From Dugong dugon (taxonomy: Eukaryota; Chordata; Mammalia; Sirenia; Dugongidae), in contig CM057475.1 of the NCBI GenBank assembly GCA_030035585.1, forward strand, positions 5,527,501 to 5,591,500: 64,000 nt of DNA. The letters run 5' to 3'. The notes beneath the pieces are model-generated. The model saw only the letters and a program-made list of their open reading frames with translations, was not told where the DNA came from and ran no database searches. Shown here piece by piece: positions 1 to 14,200 of the stretch. Positions within the stretch are counted from its first letter, which is position 1. Every line of letters starts with the position of its first letter. A program made the translations under genes and the position numbers.

Positions 1-556
1 TTCATCTTGGGCGAGAATGGCAGCACAATTGGAAGAGCATAGTCAATATCACTTAAATGTGTAAGTAAAAAGTTTTGAAATGGTGTTTAAATAAAATAAA
101 AAATAAAATAAACAAATGAGACTAAAGAGGTACAATAGTCCACTGACAAGGTCCAGAAGACAGAAGGGGACAAGGAAGCCCCCTGGTGATAGGGAACACA
201 AGGTGGAGTAAGGATATTCTTGATGTGCTGTGAGATTGTTAACCATTGTCATAGGGCAACATGTGTAGTAACTGTTAAATGAAAAACTATTTTGTTCTGT
301 AAGCCTTCATCTTAAGTGAGAATAACAGCACAGTTGGAAGAGCGTAGTCAATGTCACTGAACTGTGAATGTAGAAATTTTTGAAACGGTGTATCTTTGGC
401 CATCTGTAATTTTCATAAAAAAAAAAGATTGAGAATTTAGAGGCTTAATACGTTGTGGGGTTGTTAACCAATGTCATAAAACAACATGTGTACTACTATT
501 TCATGAGAAACTATTTGCTCTGTAAGCTTTCACCTGAAGTACAATAAAATATATAA

Positions 557-590
<34 letters not shown>
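1..590 (+). repeat. LINE 3' UTR copies (L1-lineage) with poly(A)
   Basis: Two diverged copies of one 3' end are adjacent: motifs like CATAGTCAATRTCACT, GTTGTTAACC.TGTCATA and CAACATGTGTA recur. They end in an AATAAA-bearing tail and a run of about 30 A at 560-589. The same end is seen at 31000-31092 and 43560-43682. Confidence 0.6.
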
Positions 591-591
<1 letters not shown>

Positions 592-1465
592 AATATCTTT
601 TTTCTACTGTTGTCTGATGGTGATTATACTTCACAGATGCTGAAAACCATGCGTGTAGGTTGTTTAGATACCCAGATGTATGTCTTGGCCTTTTATTTAA
701 CCATCGTAATTATCACAGGTTGATAGAAGTTTTACATTTCTAAAGTATTCAAAATTCACTACATTAGTTCTTATTTATCCAGTGTAGAAGTTAGTAGTTA
801 TAATTTACAAAGAAAACAAAATCCAGTCTTCTCTTTCAACCACAGAGCATGTACAGATGATTCCAGGAGAGGATTATGAGCATCTCAGAAGCAGAAGAGG
901 TGAGCCTAGAGCACAAGGAAGGCCTGAGGAGGAATCCCTAGGGCTGTGCAGGTGTCAGGGACTTTATCAGGGTCACCATGGTGGGAGGGGCAAGATCATC
1001 TTCTGCCCTTCTGGACTCTGTGGCTGCTTCCACATGGGAGGAGGCCCCAGGGCTCATTCCTCCACCCCTGTCTGGCACACCTTTCTGCTTTTAACACGTT
1101 ATTACACTAGAGTGGTCTGAGGCTGTGGTTGAAAACAGTCCCAGCAGGCTTTTGAGTCTGCTCTGATTTTTGGCCTTTCAGGCTAACCCAGCTTTGGTAA
1201 AGGAGGTCTCCATAGAGTTTAACCTATTAAATTCCCTTTAAGGCTGTTAGCAATTGCCAGTTGACAATAAAATACTACTTGGCCTCACTTTGTTCCATGT
1301 GCACATACTCACATACACCCACCCACCCATATAGGGAATGTGTTGGGGAGGAAGGAGTGATGGGCCAGACATGATTCCAGTATGCTTGGTTCCCTGTATG
1401 AATATTATAATGCCATCTTACTCTCATCCCGTAACACACCTTTTTGATATAACTAACATCAAGAA
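591..1465. other. Intronic sequence, nothing recognised
   Basis: No repeat family or WASHC2 exon recognised. It contains one exon-like stretch on the plus strand at 846-899 (see findings). Confidence 0.5.
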
Positions 1466-1652
1466 TGGGAGTCCCTGCGTGGTGCAAATGGTTAACAAAC
1501 CCAACTGCTAACCAGAAGATTGAAGGTTCAAGGCCATCCAAAGGTGCCACTTGGAAAAACTTAGCCACTGAACTCCATGGAGCAAAGTTCTACTCTGACA
1601 CACATGGGGTCGCCATTAGTTGGCGTCGACACAACAGCAACTGTTTGTTTTC
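1466..1652 (+). repeat. AfroSINE, older 'GGAGTCCCTG' subtype
   Basis: tRNA-like head (GGAGTCCCTGCGTGGTGCAA) and tail with GGGGTCGCCATTAGTTGGCG. Target-site duplication AACATCAAGRA at 1455-1465 and 1653-1663. Confidence 0.88.
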
Positions 1653-1663
1653 AACATCAAGGA

Positions 1664-2162
1664 TAAGTGAATTTTTTAGTTTAGATGATTTGTGGTAGCG
1701 ATGTCATTCAGACTTAATCACTGGAAGGGTACTTAGGCTATGGAGTCACTGAATATCTGTTTATATAAATCAGGGCCGAAGACCTAGTGTTTGAAATATG
1801 ACCCTAAAAGGCATAATTTGTGCATTAACTGGCCTAGTGTAATGCCAGCAGAATGGACAAGCAAACAGGGGCTTAGACTGGAAATTCCCCTCTGAGCACT
1901 GGGGCAACGCTTTCCCCGAGGCTCCGGCTTCTCGTCCCTACATCTGACACTGAACGGCCATACAACACAGAGGAATCCTTCCTCTAGGCTTTGCTTCATC
2001 CATAAAACACCGTTACCAGACCTCTTTCTAAACTAGGCAAATGAGTTTTTCCATTAAGACTCGGCCTACAAAGTGAAGTCAGAAGAGCTGACTCAGGGAA
2101 GCAGCACCATTCATTTAACACAAGCTAGGGGTTATCTCCTGGATCTAAGAGGTGAAGAGTAC
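1664..2162. other. Intronic sequence, nothing recognised
   Basis: No repeat or exon recognised between the SINE and the donor of exon 20. Confidence 0.5.
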
Positions 2163-2265
2163 CTTTGCTGCAGGAGGAACGGACGTGGAAGGAGAGGTAA
2201 GTAGAAAGCCTCCACTGTCAGCATCGTCTTCGAAGAGAAGCGACACTCTCTGGGTCTTCTTTTGG
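2163..2265 (-). CDS. WASHC2: WASHC2 exon 20, residues 673-707 (last exon in window)
   Basis: 103 nt, phase 2 in and phase 0 out at AAAG|GTACTC. Encodes [20 protein letters not shown] then [14 protein letters not shown]. The motif is [14 protein letters not shown], so the second LF of the usual LF-acidic-LF pair is not intact. No further exon is visible between here and position 1. Confidence 0.92.
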
Positions 2266-5200
2266 CTACACGAACAAAAGGTAAGATTAAAGGTGAATCT
2301 GATTTTTCAGAAGTAATAATAATTATATTCCTTCTAAATCACACTTACAGAACTCCCCTACTGCCGAAATGCCCGAGTTGTCTCCTGAATTTACACAGTT
2401 GAAATGAATAGGAAAAACTTTTGAAGTGGGTGAAATTTGTGTCTAGTGAGTCACCAGCCTCTGTCCTTCACTCATTCTTATGCAGATGAGTCCAGAGCCC
2501 TCCTAACCTTGCCCCTTTCCAGTTACCGTTAATGCCAGTGTAGGCACACTGGCTGTTAGTTTTGCCAAAGGCATAGAAATCTCTTAGTGTCCATAAGCTT
2601 AGAGTTCTCTCTCCCCACCTTCTAGAGCAGAAGAAGAATGGGGTGCCTGTTCCCAGAGTGGTGAGGAAGGCAGCTGCCAAGGGACATCACAGGTCTGGGT
2701 AGACCTCTGCCAAGAGCCTGTGGCCTAGCACCTCCTTGGCCACTTTTTCTGGTTTTTCTAAGCATCTCTCTCTGCCCTTCCCTGCCTGAATGAGAAGAGG
2801 TTTGCCCTTCTCTTCAGCCCCTAAACCCACTGCCATCCCATCCTCTCTAAGAATCTGGGAGCCTAAGAGCTCATTTTCACATTCATCATATCGATATTCT
2901 CCAACCATAACACCAAACCAAACCCATTGCTGTTGAGTCCATTCCGACTCATAGTGACCCTATAGCTCAGAGTAGAACTGCCCCGCAGGGTTTTCAAGGA
3001 GCAGCTGGTGGATTCAAACTACTGACCTTTTGGTTAGCAGCCGAGATCTTAACCACTGCGCCACCAGGGCTCCTCTCCAGCTATAATCACAACCTAAATC
3101 CAGCCACAGCCCCCTCACTACCTTCCTTGAGTCTGTCTTTGCCTGCCTCCTCACCTAGGTTTCTGCCCTGGTGGTCGATAACTGTTTGCCAAAACACATA
3201 CTGATCAGGACCCTTTAGGGAACAGAAATGAAGAAACAGTGGGAGACTTAGCACTGAACATGGGGAGTCCAGACTAGAAAGTATTGTAATTACTGAGAGT
3301 CAAGTTCTGTTTTTTCAGTACTGGGGAAGAATCATCCAGGAGTCCCTGGGTGCTGCAAATGGTTAAAGGCTTGGCTACTAACCAAAAGGTTGGCAGTTTT
3401 AAGTCTACCCAGAGGCACCTCAGAAGAAAAGCCTGGTGACCTATTTCTAAACGATGACAGCCACTGAAAACCCTATTCTGAAAAGTTCTACTCTGAAACA
3501 CATGGGGTGGCCATGAGCCAGAACTGACTTCATGGAAGGTTTGTTTTTTAAAGAATCACCCGATATCAGCAATGAATATTTACACACACTAGAGAGTTAA
3601 CCCAGCAATACTTTTCAAGTTCAATTTTAGCTACATAAAAGTCATTTCAGTAAACTGTTTACCATAGCTACCTAATTACTGCACAACATAGCGTATGTGT
3701 ATACATACATACATATATATATACACACACACATATATACCAATAAAAGAGCCCTGGTGGCACAGTGGTTAAGTGCTCAGCTGCTAACCTAAAGGTTGAT
3801 GGTTAGAACCCACAAGTCCCTGAGAGGAAGGAAGATGGGGCAATCTGCTTCCGTAAAGATTGTTGTTGTCATTAGGTGCTGTCAAGTCAGTTCCGACTCA
3901 CAGTGACCCTATGTACAACAGAATGAGACACTGCCTGGTCCTGCGCCATCCGCACAATCATTGCTATGTTTGAGCCCACTGTTGCAGCCACTGTGTCAAA
4001 TCCATCTCGTTGAGGATCTTCCTCTTTTTCCGTGACCCTCTACATAACCGAGCATGATGTCCTTCTCCAGGGACTGGTCTCTCCTGATAATGTGTCCAAA
4101 GTATGTGAGACGAAGTCTCGCCGTCCTCTCTTCCAAGGAGCACTCTGGCTGCACTTCTTCCAAGACAGACTTGTTCATTCTGCTGACAGTCCATGGTATA
4201 TTCAATATTCTTCACCAACACCATAGTTCAAAGTCATCAATTCTTCTTTGGTCTTCCTTATTCATTGTCCAGCTTTCACATGCATGTGAGGCAACTGAAA
4301 ATACCATGGCTTGGGTCAAGCACACTTTAGTCCTCGAAGTGACATCTTTACTTTTAAACAGTTTAAAAAGGTCTTTTGCAGCAGATTTGCCCAACACAAT
4401 AAATCGTTTCTTTTTTCTTTTGTCTAAAGCATTTCTTTGATTTATATAACAAACTACTATACATATATCCCCTCACCCAAAAGAAAGAAAAATATTTTTC
4501 ACGAAATTTTCTTATGTAGATATTTGACCAGATTTCTTTTCAAGCAAAGAATTCTTGTGGTGTATGTGGGATACAGAGAGAGAAAGAGAGACAGAGAGAA
4601 ACAGAGACTTCTACTTGCCATGGATGTCAGGTCTGAAACATATCTTGCATAAGTTAGAAATTAAGTAACAAAAGGCAGTTGCAATTTTCTACCATTTTCT
4701 TGTTTGACAGCAGTCATCGGCTTTTTTTTAAATAAACAAAAAGTTGTTTGATTTCTTGACGACTGCTGCTTCCATGGATGTTGACGGTAGATCCAAGTAA
4801 AATGAAATCCTTGACAACTTCAATCTCTTCTCCATTTACCATGATGTAGCTTATTGATCCAGTTGTGAAGATTTTTGTTTTCTTTATGTTGAGGTGTAAT
4901 CCACATGGAAGGCTGTCATGTTTTATCTTCATTAGTAAGTGCTTCAAGATTACAGCCTTGGAAATCCTATGGGGCAGTTCCACTATGTCCTACAGGGTAA
5001 CTATGAGTTGGAATCAACTCGACAGCAACGGGTTTTATATATCAATAAATATATATATCATTAGTTTTTGTAAATTTAATTATTAACCAGGCACAATCTG
5101 CACAGCTTATTGGTTAGTTTAATACTGACATCTGACCACATCTTAAAAAGACCCGGGGGACACCGACTACAAGTGGTCCAGGAGCTGAGTGCGCTTACAC

Positions 5201-8200
5201 TGGACATGTACACTCAAGGGCAGGTAAAACGTAAGCCAACACCCTGAAGTCATACAAGCAAAGAGGCAATTCTTAGTGACTCATTTGCCTTTAAGTATAC
5301 CAAGAAATATTTATATAAAAGATAACTAAAAAGACTCATTAAAACCCTGCACTATGCAGATGACACAACCTTGCTTGCTGAAAGTGAAGAGGACTTGAAG
5401 CACTTACTGATAAAGATCAAAGATTACAGCCTTCAGTATGGATTACACCTCAACATAAAGAAAAATCCTCAGAACTGGACCAAGAAGCAACATCACGATA
5501 AATGCAGAAAAGATTGAAGTTGTCAAGGATTTCATTTTACTTGGATCCACAATCAACACCTATGGAAGCAGCAGTCAAGAAACCAAACAACGCATTGCGT
5601 TGGGCAAATCTGCTGCAAAAGACCTCTTCAAAGTGTTCAAAAGCAAAGATGTCACTTTAAGGACTAAGGTGCAGCTGACCCAAGCCATGGTGTTTTCAAT
5701 GGCCTCGTATGCAGGTGAAAACTGGACAATGAACAAGGAAGACGAAACAAGAATCAATGCCTTTGAATTACAGTGTTGAGGAAGAATTGAGTATAACATA
5801 AACTGCCAAAAGAATGAAAAAATCTGTCTTGGAAGAAGCACAGCCAGAATGCTCCTTAGAAGCAAGGATGGTGAGTCTTCATCTCACATACTTTGGACAT
5901 ATTGTCAAGAGGGATCAGTCCCCGGAGAAGGACATCATGCTTGGTAAAGCAGAAGGTCAGCAATAAAGAGGAAGACACTCAGTGAGATGGACTGACACAG
6001 TGGCTGCAACAATGGGCTCAAGCACAGCAACGATTGTGAGCATGGTGCAGGACCGGGCAGTGTTTTGTTCTGTTGTACCCAGGGTCATTATGAGTTGGAA
6101 CTGACTCGATCACACCTAATAACAGCAACATAACTAAAAAAGGTCACATAGTATTAAGGAATTAACTACACCAGATACCCAAAGAATACCAGAAACCTCA
6201 TTAAGTAGCTATGACAATAGAAAATCTTGTGCATGACTTTCTGAATAATTAAGAAAAAAAAAAATCCACAAAAAACTATGGTGCCAGATTCTGATGGGAT
6301 AAAGTACAGAAACCACTGTTTTGCCCTCTGGCTGTAGCTGAGGCTATTACCATGAGCCCTAAGCAGCCCCCTTGACCCTCAGTGCACACGCTGGACCACT
6401 GCTGGTTACTCTGGGCCTCCCCTGGGGATTCAGCCTCAGTGGACAGGAGGCCCATTTCTCATTACAGTAGGGTTTTGATTCTTTGAAAACATACAGATGG
6501 TCATATAACTTACCGTCTAACCAGGACACTTGTGAGAGTGAAGGGGACACTACCAGTCATTATACTGGAATGACCAGCATAGGCCGGGTTGTCCAGGCAA
6601 GCCAAGATGTTTGCGTTTTACAGAGATGAGCTGGTGGGGCTGGAATTTAAATTACGGTATTTCGATTCCAGAGCCTATGTTCAGATTCACTGTCACACTG
6701 CCAGAGGCCAACGATATTCAAGCTTCACCACACCAGCGCACAGGACTTACATGTCCAGTCAATTGCCTTAAGCAATCACTTAAGGCTCTCAAGAGAAAAA
6801 AATATTTGCAGGGGAGTGATTCTGAATCCACAGGAATTAGGCAGCAGTTATAGTATCAGCCATACCCCACGCTCACTCTAAAATCCTTCTAGCTTTAGTT
6901 CAAGTATTAAGATGGTGAAGCACGTGGTGCAGCTAAAGGGCACACCAGGACTCTGCAGGCAATCGGCCCCCCAGCGGGACGGTGCCCAATGCTGAGCGGT
7001 GTGCCATCCAATGACAACGTGAGAAACAGTCCACATGACCACACGTCACTTTACTTCATCAGGCAGCCTAGCAGGGAAACAAAAACTGTACCTAAACCCC
7101 TGACAAATTAAGAAAAAAAATATTTTGAGGTTAAGAGAAAATAAGACATGAGAGGTAGAAAAAACGAGTGAGGATATGGGAAAAAAAACCAAAAACAGTT
7201 TTCCGGTATCGAGAGCACCTTCAAGTGAAAAGGCAGTCCAAGACTTTCTCATTTGTGTGGCTACTAGGTGATGAACGATTAGCAGGTCATCCAAAGTAAT
7301 GACATCTTGCCCACCAAATACTGGTCACTGCTTACCACAGACACTGTTAAAGAGTTTCTTGCAATGACCACTTTACCTGTCTTTAGCAATAGCAAACAGA
7401 TCATCTTCATCATCCTCTTCAAAGAGACTAGTCTTTTTCACAGTCTTCTTAACTTCTTGGTCCGGGGCGGTCCCAGAGTCCCTAAGTTCACCTTTAGACC
7501 TGCTGTCGGATGCTGAAGTGGTCTGTGAATCAGTAATACTCCACTGGTCCTTAAAAAAGAAAGAGCATACGAAAAATCCCATGACAACTGAGATTAAGAA
7601 ACACAGTAAGTAAAATAAAATTTATAACACTTGAACTCAGTGTATTTAAACTAAGCATATCAGTGTTAGAAGAAATTCCCGTCCAATACTCTTCTTTGTA
7701 CTCCAATCTAGAAAACGGAATTCTCTGATCTAACATTCTCATAGCCTTCCCCGCCTGCCTGACCATGGTGTTGCTCTCCTATGGTTCTGCTGAATATCAG
7801 GACACGGGAAATTGCCATTTTAGGAGATCAAGATTAATTATAGAGGGGGATGTGAAGAGGAATGTAAAAGAAATCAGGAACTCTTAACTTTGGGGGGACA
7901 ATCAAATTTTAACTTAGAAACCCCAAAGCAGGCTGAAAAAAAAAAAGTGTAAAAGCTCGTGCAGTTCACATGTAAAGAAGACACAATGCAAGCTGCTAAT
8001 GATGCCCTGACCACAAGTCCGAGTGTAGTCTTCAAAGCACCTAATACAATACTACCTGGCTGTTCTCACCCAGCACCTCCTGGTCCCTTGTTTCCGTGGT
8101 TCTCCACTGTCTAGAGGTTCAACGTTTGCAAACTAAAGCGAGGTCCACAAACCTGCAGTATCTGCTTGTTAGAAACGCAGAACCACAGGGGCCACCCAGA

Positions 8201-11200
8201 CTTCCTGAATCAGAACCTGCATTTTTACCATGCTCCCCAGGTGATCTGTTTGCATATCCAGGTTTGAGAAGCATCCTTTAGACCAGTGATGCTCAACAGT
8301 GACTACATATCAGAATCCCAATGACCAAGCCAATTAATTCGAAATCTCTTGGGGTGAGATCCAGGCAGCGGCACTTTTTAAAGTTCCCAGGTGATTCCAA
8401 TGGGCAGCCAAGGTTAACAGTCACTGTTCGGGAACCCAGGTTAACTTCACCCAGCATGTACTTCTTCTGCCAGTTTTAGCTAGTATTTTTATCTTTCCTG
8501 TGACTGGCCTCGACTACACAAGGTCAACCACTAATACTGTCTAAAATATAAATAAAAGGATAAGCCATCATAAATTCATGTTTCAGTAGAAAAACCAAAT
8601 TACGCTGCATCTTTTTAAGCTAAGCTGCTTTCAATAAGAACCTATCTCAGATTTAGCTATCACAGCATACCCTCGTATCTTGCCCACAATACTGTCATAA
8701 AGAACAATTATTACAATACAGGAAGATTTTGTAATGGTCAGGGCTTTCTGTATTATTTTATTATTAATATAATACATAACTAATTATACAATTATTAATT
8801 ACATGTAATACATAATTAAGATTATATGTAACTTACATATTATTAATACAGTAGTACCGATATCATTATATTTGAAGTCTTTTTCTATACAGCTAAATTT
8901 GAAGAGGCTAGATCATATTCACCATTGATTTTGCCGATACGTACCCAGAGGGCAAATGGAAATATTGTTGTCTATGAAGGAGTTAAACTTGCACAGGACA
9001 CTCCTACCATGTCTAGCTACAGCTCTAGATTAATGAAATGCAAAAAACATGTTAACAAGATAAAATAAGGCCTAACTCATTTGAATTACCATATACTATA
9101 TAGTTTGGGGGAGCCCTGGTGGCACAATGGTTAAGTGTTCTGCTGCTAACCAAAAGGTCGGCAATTTGAATCAACCAACTATCCTTGGAAACCCTCTGGG
9201 GCACTTCTACTCTGTCCTATAAGGTCACTATGAGCGGGAATCAACTCAACAGCAACGAGTATACAGTTTCAGGGCTGTATTTATTCCTAACCGTTTTGAA
9301 AAAATTTATCTGTAAATTAATATACTCTACTAAATAACTTTAAGAAAAGAAATAGTCTTGTGAACATAGTCTTTGACAACTGAACTTCACTTAGGTACAA
9401 AACAGATTGCCAAAAAACAGGTTTTGGACAGCCACAACTCTCTAATCCCATCAGACAACCTCTTCTCTTCTTTAGGAGAGACCTGCACGTACCTCCTCAT
9501 CACTGCTGAACAATAAGGCCGATGCTTTCTTCTTGGAGGGCTCAGGAAGCTTTGTTTTCTCTTGACTTGGAGTTAGCAGAGATGATGTCTGCTTTTTAGC
9601 AGCTTTAGCCCCAAAAAGATTATCCTGGAAAACCAAAGACAGGGTAAGACAACTTTACATACAGAACATGTAGTCATCAGAAGACTAAGACATTCCCCCA
9701 TGTCGAACTGTAGGTACTAAGTCTCCAGTCAGGTACAGAATGTAACACCTTTGGGGAAAAAAATCACGGAATGCTAGTAAATGCCACTCCCCATCTTAGG
9801 TATAACTCTACAACAACAGTCTATAGTTTTTTCTAGCTGTAGTCTCCAACCACAGAAGGAAAAGAAATTACCCCGGAACTCAAAGGTAGAACACTTGGGT
9901 GGTGGGGGGAGTGAGGACAAGGTCTCAGAGGTACAGCGAGGAAACACGGCAGCCCCTCTATCATAATCAAGGAGGGTCTATGGTCTGGAATTAGCAAGGT
10001 AGCCGAAAAGCCCCCTGTGGCAGCCAGCAATCTGCAACTTGGTCTTTCTATGAATTAGAAACTGAAGCAATGGGTTACAGGAGAGAAAAATAGGGGCTTT
10101 CTCTTCTCTTTCACATCTACAAGACATCTGGGACCAAGGAAAGGCATGACCTGTGTTTCTAGTTGATTTTAAAGAGACAGTACAAATTTAGGAAATTGTT
10201 TACTAAAGTCACTAGCTGTTTTAAAAGCAGATTCTTACAGGTTCAGTGTCATTTGTAAATTCTGGTACAGTCAAGCACTGCAAAAGTACCTACTAAGGTA
10301 CTTTTATTAAGGTAATGAGAACTAAACAATTAGAGACCCTAAGACAGAGTTAGGATGGACAAACACTCTCAACAATACACCACAGCAATGGAACAGTTCT
10401 GAAATGTAAAGACATGAAAACAGCCTTCTGGGAGGGTGCAATAAGAAAGGTCACGAGAATAAAGAGCTGACATCAACAGGAGATAGCAGTATGAGCTAAG
10501 CGCTCTACATGAGTTACTTAGTTTTCATTGCCACAATGACCCTACATACTGTTAAATCATGGGAGATTCAGAAAGGTTAAGTTACTTGCCCATGGTCCCT
10601 GGTCTGCAAATGGTGGAGGTGGGGTATAAACCCAGGGGTCTGACTGCAAAGGCCATGAACTTAGTCACTGCCCAACACTGTGGAAAGGTTAAGGTGTGGT
10701 CTGCCATCCCTCATTTCTCTCCTACACATCCCTCTCTCAATCCAGGGTGAGACAGAAAGGTGAGCTCAGAACCCACCCTGCTTCTCCTCTCTACCCCACG
10801 TTACCTAACACTTTCTGTGTAGGTCACTGGGTATAACAAAGACATACTCTCTGCAAAGATTTCATTTCAAAAAATGAAATCTGTAAAGTCTGCCATAAGA
10901 ACTGGGTCAAGAATCTCATGTCCTCCCCATTGCATAGCTAAGAAAAGAAAGGAGACCCTGAGATTAAAGCACAAATATCTGCGTGACATAAGCCCCCGAC
11001 GGTGGGGCTGCTTCCCTATCGCCTCTCCCTAGCGAATGGGCCTCTGGCTATAAAGCGAGATCAACAATAGTCTTACGCTAATCTAAAAATTAGTTATCTA
11101 ATGCTTTAATAACAATGTTTACCTCTTCATCTTCCTCATCAAAAAGTGAGACTGACGTGGGGAGTTTGCTGGGCAGGAGAGATGCACCTTTGAACTTACT

Positions 11201-14200
11201 TGCATTTTGAGAAGAAAACAAGTCCTGCTGGATCAAGATTAAGTTTGCTGGTTAACAAGATATACAATTTTTTTTTTTAACTATAATTTTTTGTTGTTGT
11301 TACTGTTGTTGAGAATATACACAGAAAAATATACACCAATTCAACAGTTTCTACATGTACCATTTATTGACACTGATTACATTCGAGTTGATAACCATTT
11401 TCATCCTCCTCTTCTGAGTGGTCCCTTCCCCATTAACATAAATTCACTGCCCCCTAAGCTTCTTATCTAATCTTATGAGTTGCTGTTGTCAATTTGATCC
11501 CATACAGGTAGTTCTTAAAAGAGCATAACGCTCAAGGCAGACTGTTTTTATTAGTTTAGCTAAACTACTGTTTGGTTTTAAGACTTCAAGGGCTATTTTT
11601 GGTTTAAGGTTTAAAGATTATCTCAGAGCAATAGTTTTAGAGGTTCATTCAACCTTCATGGCAACAGGAAGTCTGGAGTCCCTAAGAATTTGAAATTCTG
11701 TTCTCCATTTTCCCCGTCATGGAATGAATTGTGTCCCCCAAAAAATGTGTGTATCAACTTGGCTAGGTCATGATTCCTAGTATTGTATAATTGTGTTATC
11801 TGATGTGATTTCCTTATGTGTTATAAACTCTACCACTGTGATGAGATTATATGTGATCTCCTTATGTGCTGTAAATTCTCACTGTGATGAGGTTATACTG
11901 ATGAGGTCGACAAGATTAGTGTCTTAATGCAATCTCTTTTGAGATATAAAAGAGAGAAGTGAGCAGAGATACATGGGAACCTCATACCACCAAGAAAGCA
12001 GTGCCGGGAGCAGAGCATGTCCTGTGGACCTGAGGTTCCTGTGCAGAGAAGCTCCCAGACCAAAGGAAGACTAATGACATGGACTTTCCTCCAGAGCCGA
12101 TGGAGAAAGCGTTCCCCTGGAGCTGATGCCCTGAATTTGGACTTGTAGACTACTGGACTGTGAGAGAATATATTTCTCTCTGTTAAAACCATCCACTTGC
12201 GGTATTTCTGTTGGAGCAGCACTAGATGACTAAGATACCCCCTTCTGATCAAGATTCCACTATGTAATCTTTGATCAAAAAGGATATACACAGTTTTAAA
12301 GACATCAGTTCAGTATAAAGCACTGAGGACTTGAACGTGACGGCTGCCATAGGTACAGGTTGATCTTGGTGACTACACAGAGGGAGCCGACTGAGGAAGA
12401 GTCCTGAAGGCACACACTGGACCGATGCTTGATGGATCAGAAGGGCCCACAGGGGAACTCCAGGTGGCCCTGAGAACCACAGGTTTCTACACTACCACCT
12501 GAATTACTCTGTTGTTTTAGCTGCTGTCGAGTCAGTTCTGACTCACAGCAACCCCACGTACGAGAGAACAAAACAATGCCCAGTCCTGCGCCATCCTCAC
12601 AATATTTGCTATGTTTGAGTCCACTGTTGCAGCCACTGTGTCAGTCCATCTTGCTGAGGGTCTTCCTCTTTTTTGCTGACCCTCTACTTTACCAAGCATG
12701 ATGTCCTTCTCCAGGAACCAGTCCCTCCTGATAACATGTCCAAAGTAGGAAATTTTCCAATCAATGCCCTATCATGCTAAAAACACAATGACCTCTTTTT
12801 TCTATCCAAACAATCGAAGACTGGACAATTCTGTAATGGACCAGAGGCCAGACCCCCAGATGGCTCGCCCTATGACTCTGACCTATGACCCCTTAGTCAG
12901 CGACCCCCTTTCTCCCCCTACGAGGCTACGACTGCTGTCTCTTTAAATAAATGAAAATTAGATCTTTATTTCAGAATCTCTGCTACTCAGCTTGAACTTC
13001 AGCCATGGGGTAAAACAAACCAGGGGACAGATCCTGAAGACATCTTCAGAATGCTAAGAAGTGTCAGCCTATACTATGAACGAAGGTCTGCTAATTGAGC
13101 TGCCTGAATTTAAACATAAAATGGGACAACTATTCCCTTGGGGGTGGAAACCAGACTCTGTAAGAGCCAGAGAATTAGAAAGGTCCAGAACATATTTTCT
13201 AAGACTTCTTTGGATAATTGCTTTTATTATGGGATCCTCATATACTTAGGCACTCCTCAAATATAGACCTAATCAGTTCCTTAACGGAGAAGCACTCTTA
13301 TTCCAGACCCCTAGCTCTTGCTGACGCTCCCTGGAGTTCCCGGGGTTTGTTGAGAAGAGGCCGTGGGGAGGGGGGACCCAAGCTCCCATGCCCCTCCTGC
13401 ATTTGACACACTGGCAAGATTCCACTTAAAGAAAGGACTCTGCTGCTTTAAAAAAACAAAATTAAATTAAAATTAAGGAAAAGCAAATTTCAACACCATG
13501 GTTTTGGACCCTTAACTAATACCTTTCTCAATGCTGAAAAATAAGACATTACCATGATCTCAAACATGCTCCCAAAGATATTCCCAAAACGATTTCACAT
13601 AGCAGGCTTCAGCTCCACGCTTGAGATACAGAGGCAAGAGTCTGGAATCAGTCCTTCTGGTCCAAAGCTTTATCTCCTAGACTACACTGTTTTACTTCTC
13701 CTTGCCTACACATCCCGACGGTGTCCGATAAAAACATTCAGTCTATAATGCACAGGAGGTTACTTTTTTAATGATGATTTTGAAACACATCCACAAATAA
13801 GTTCTTTGACACTCCTACCATTAAGAAAGTGGAGTCTCTGCCACTTCCCTTGACCCTGAGCAGACCTCTGTGACTACCTCCACCAGCAGGATGGGCCAGA
13901 AGTGACATCGTAGGACTTCCAAGCAGCAACAATGCATTCACTCAGCTCTGAGTCTCTCTGTGGAGCTCTGAGCCACCAGGTAAGATGTCCCACCTCCCTG
14001 AAGCTGCCACGCCGAGACCACACGGAGACAGAGACACAGGCCGCCAGGTCCCCAGTGTCCACGTCTTTCCAGCCCAGGCACCAGGCACACGAGGACATAA
14101 TTCTCACCTTGCCACCTTCAGATGGAAACCACATGGAAGATCCGAAGTTAAGAACTGCCTAGCTGAGCCCAGTCAACCTCCAGGACTGTAAGAGCTAATA

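Noticed and set aside
1..2162. Next WASHC2 exon left of exon 20
   Set aside because: I looked for the next acidic LF segment in antisense and saw none; it is probably beyond the left edge.
3964..4440. Several overlapping 60-128-codon frames
   Set aside because: All are parts of the antisense RTE LINE ORF or its shadow strand.
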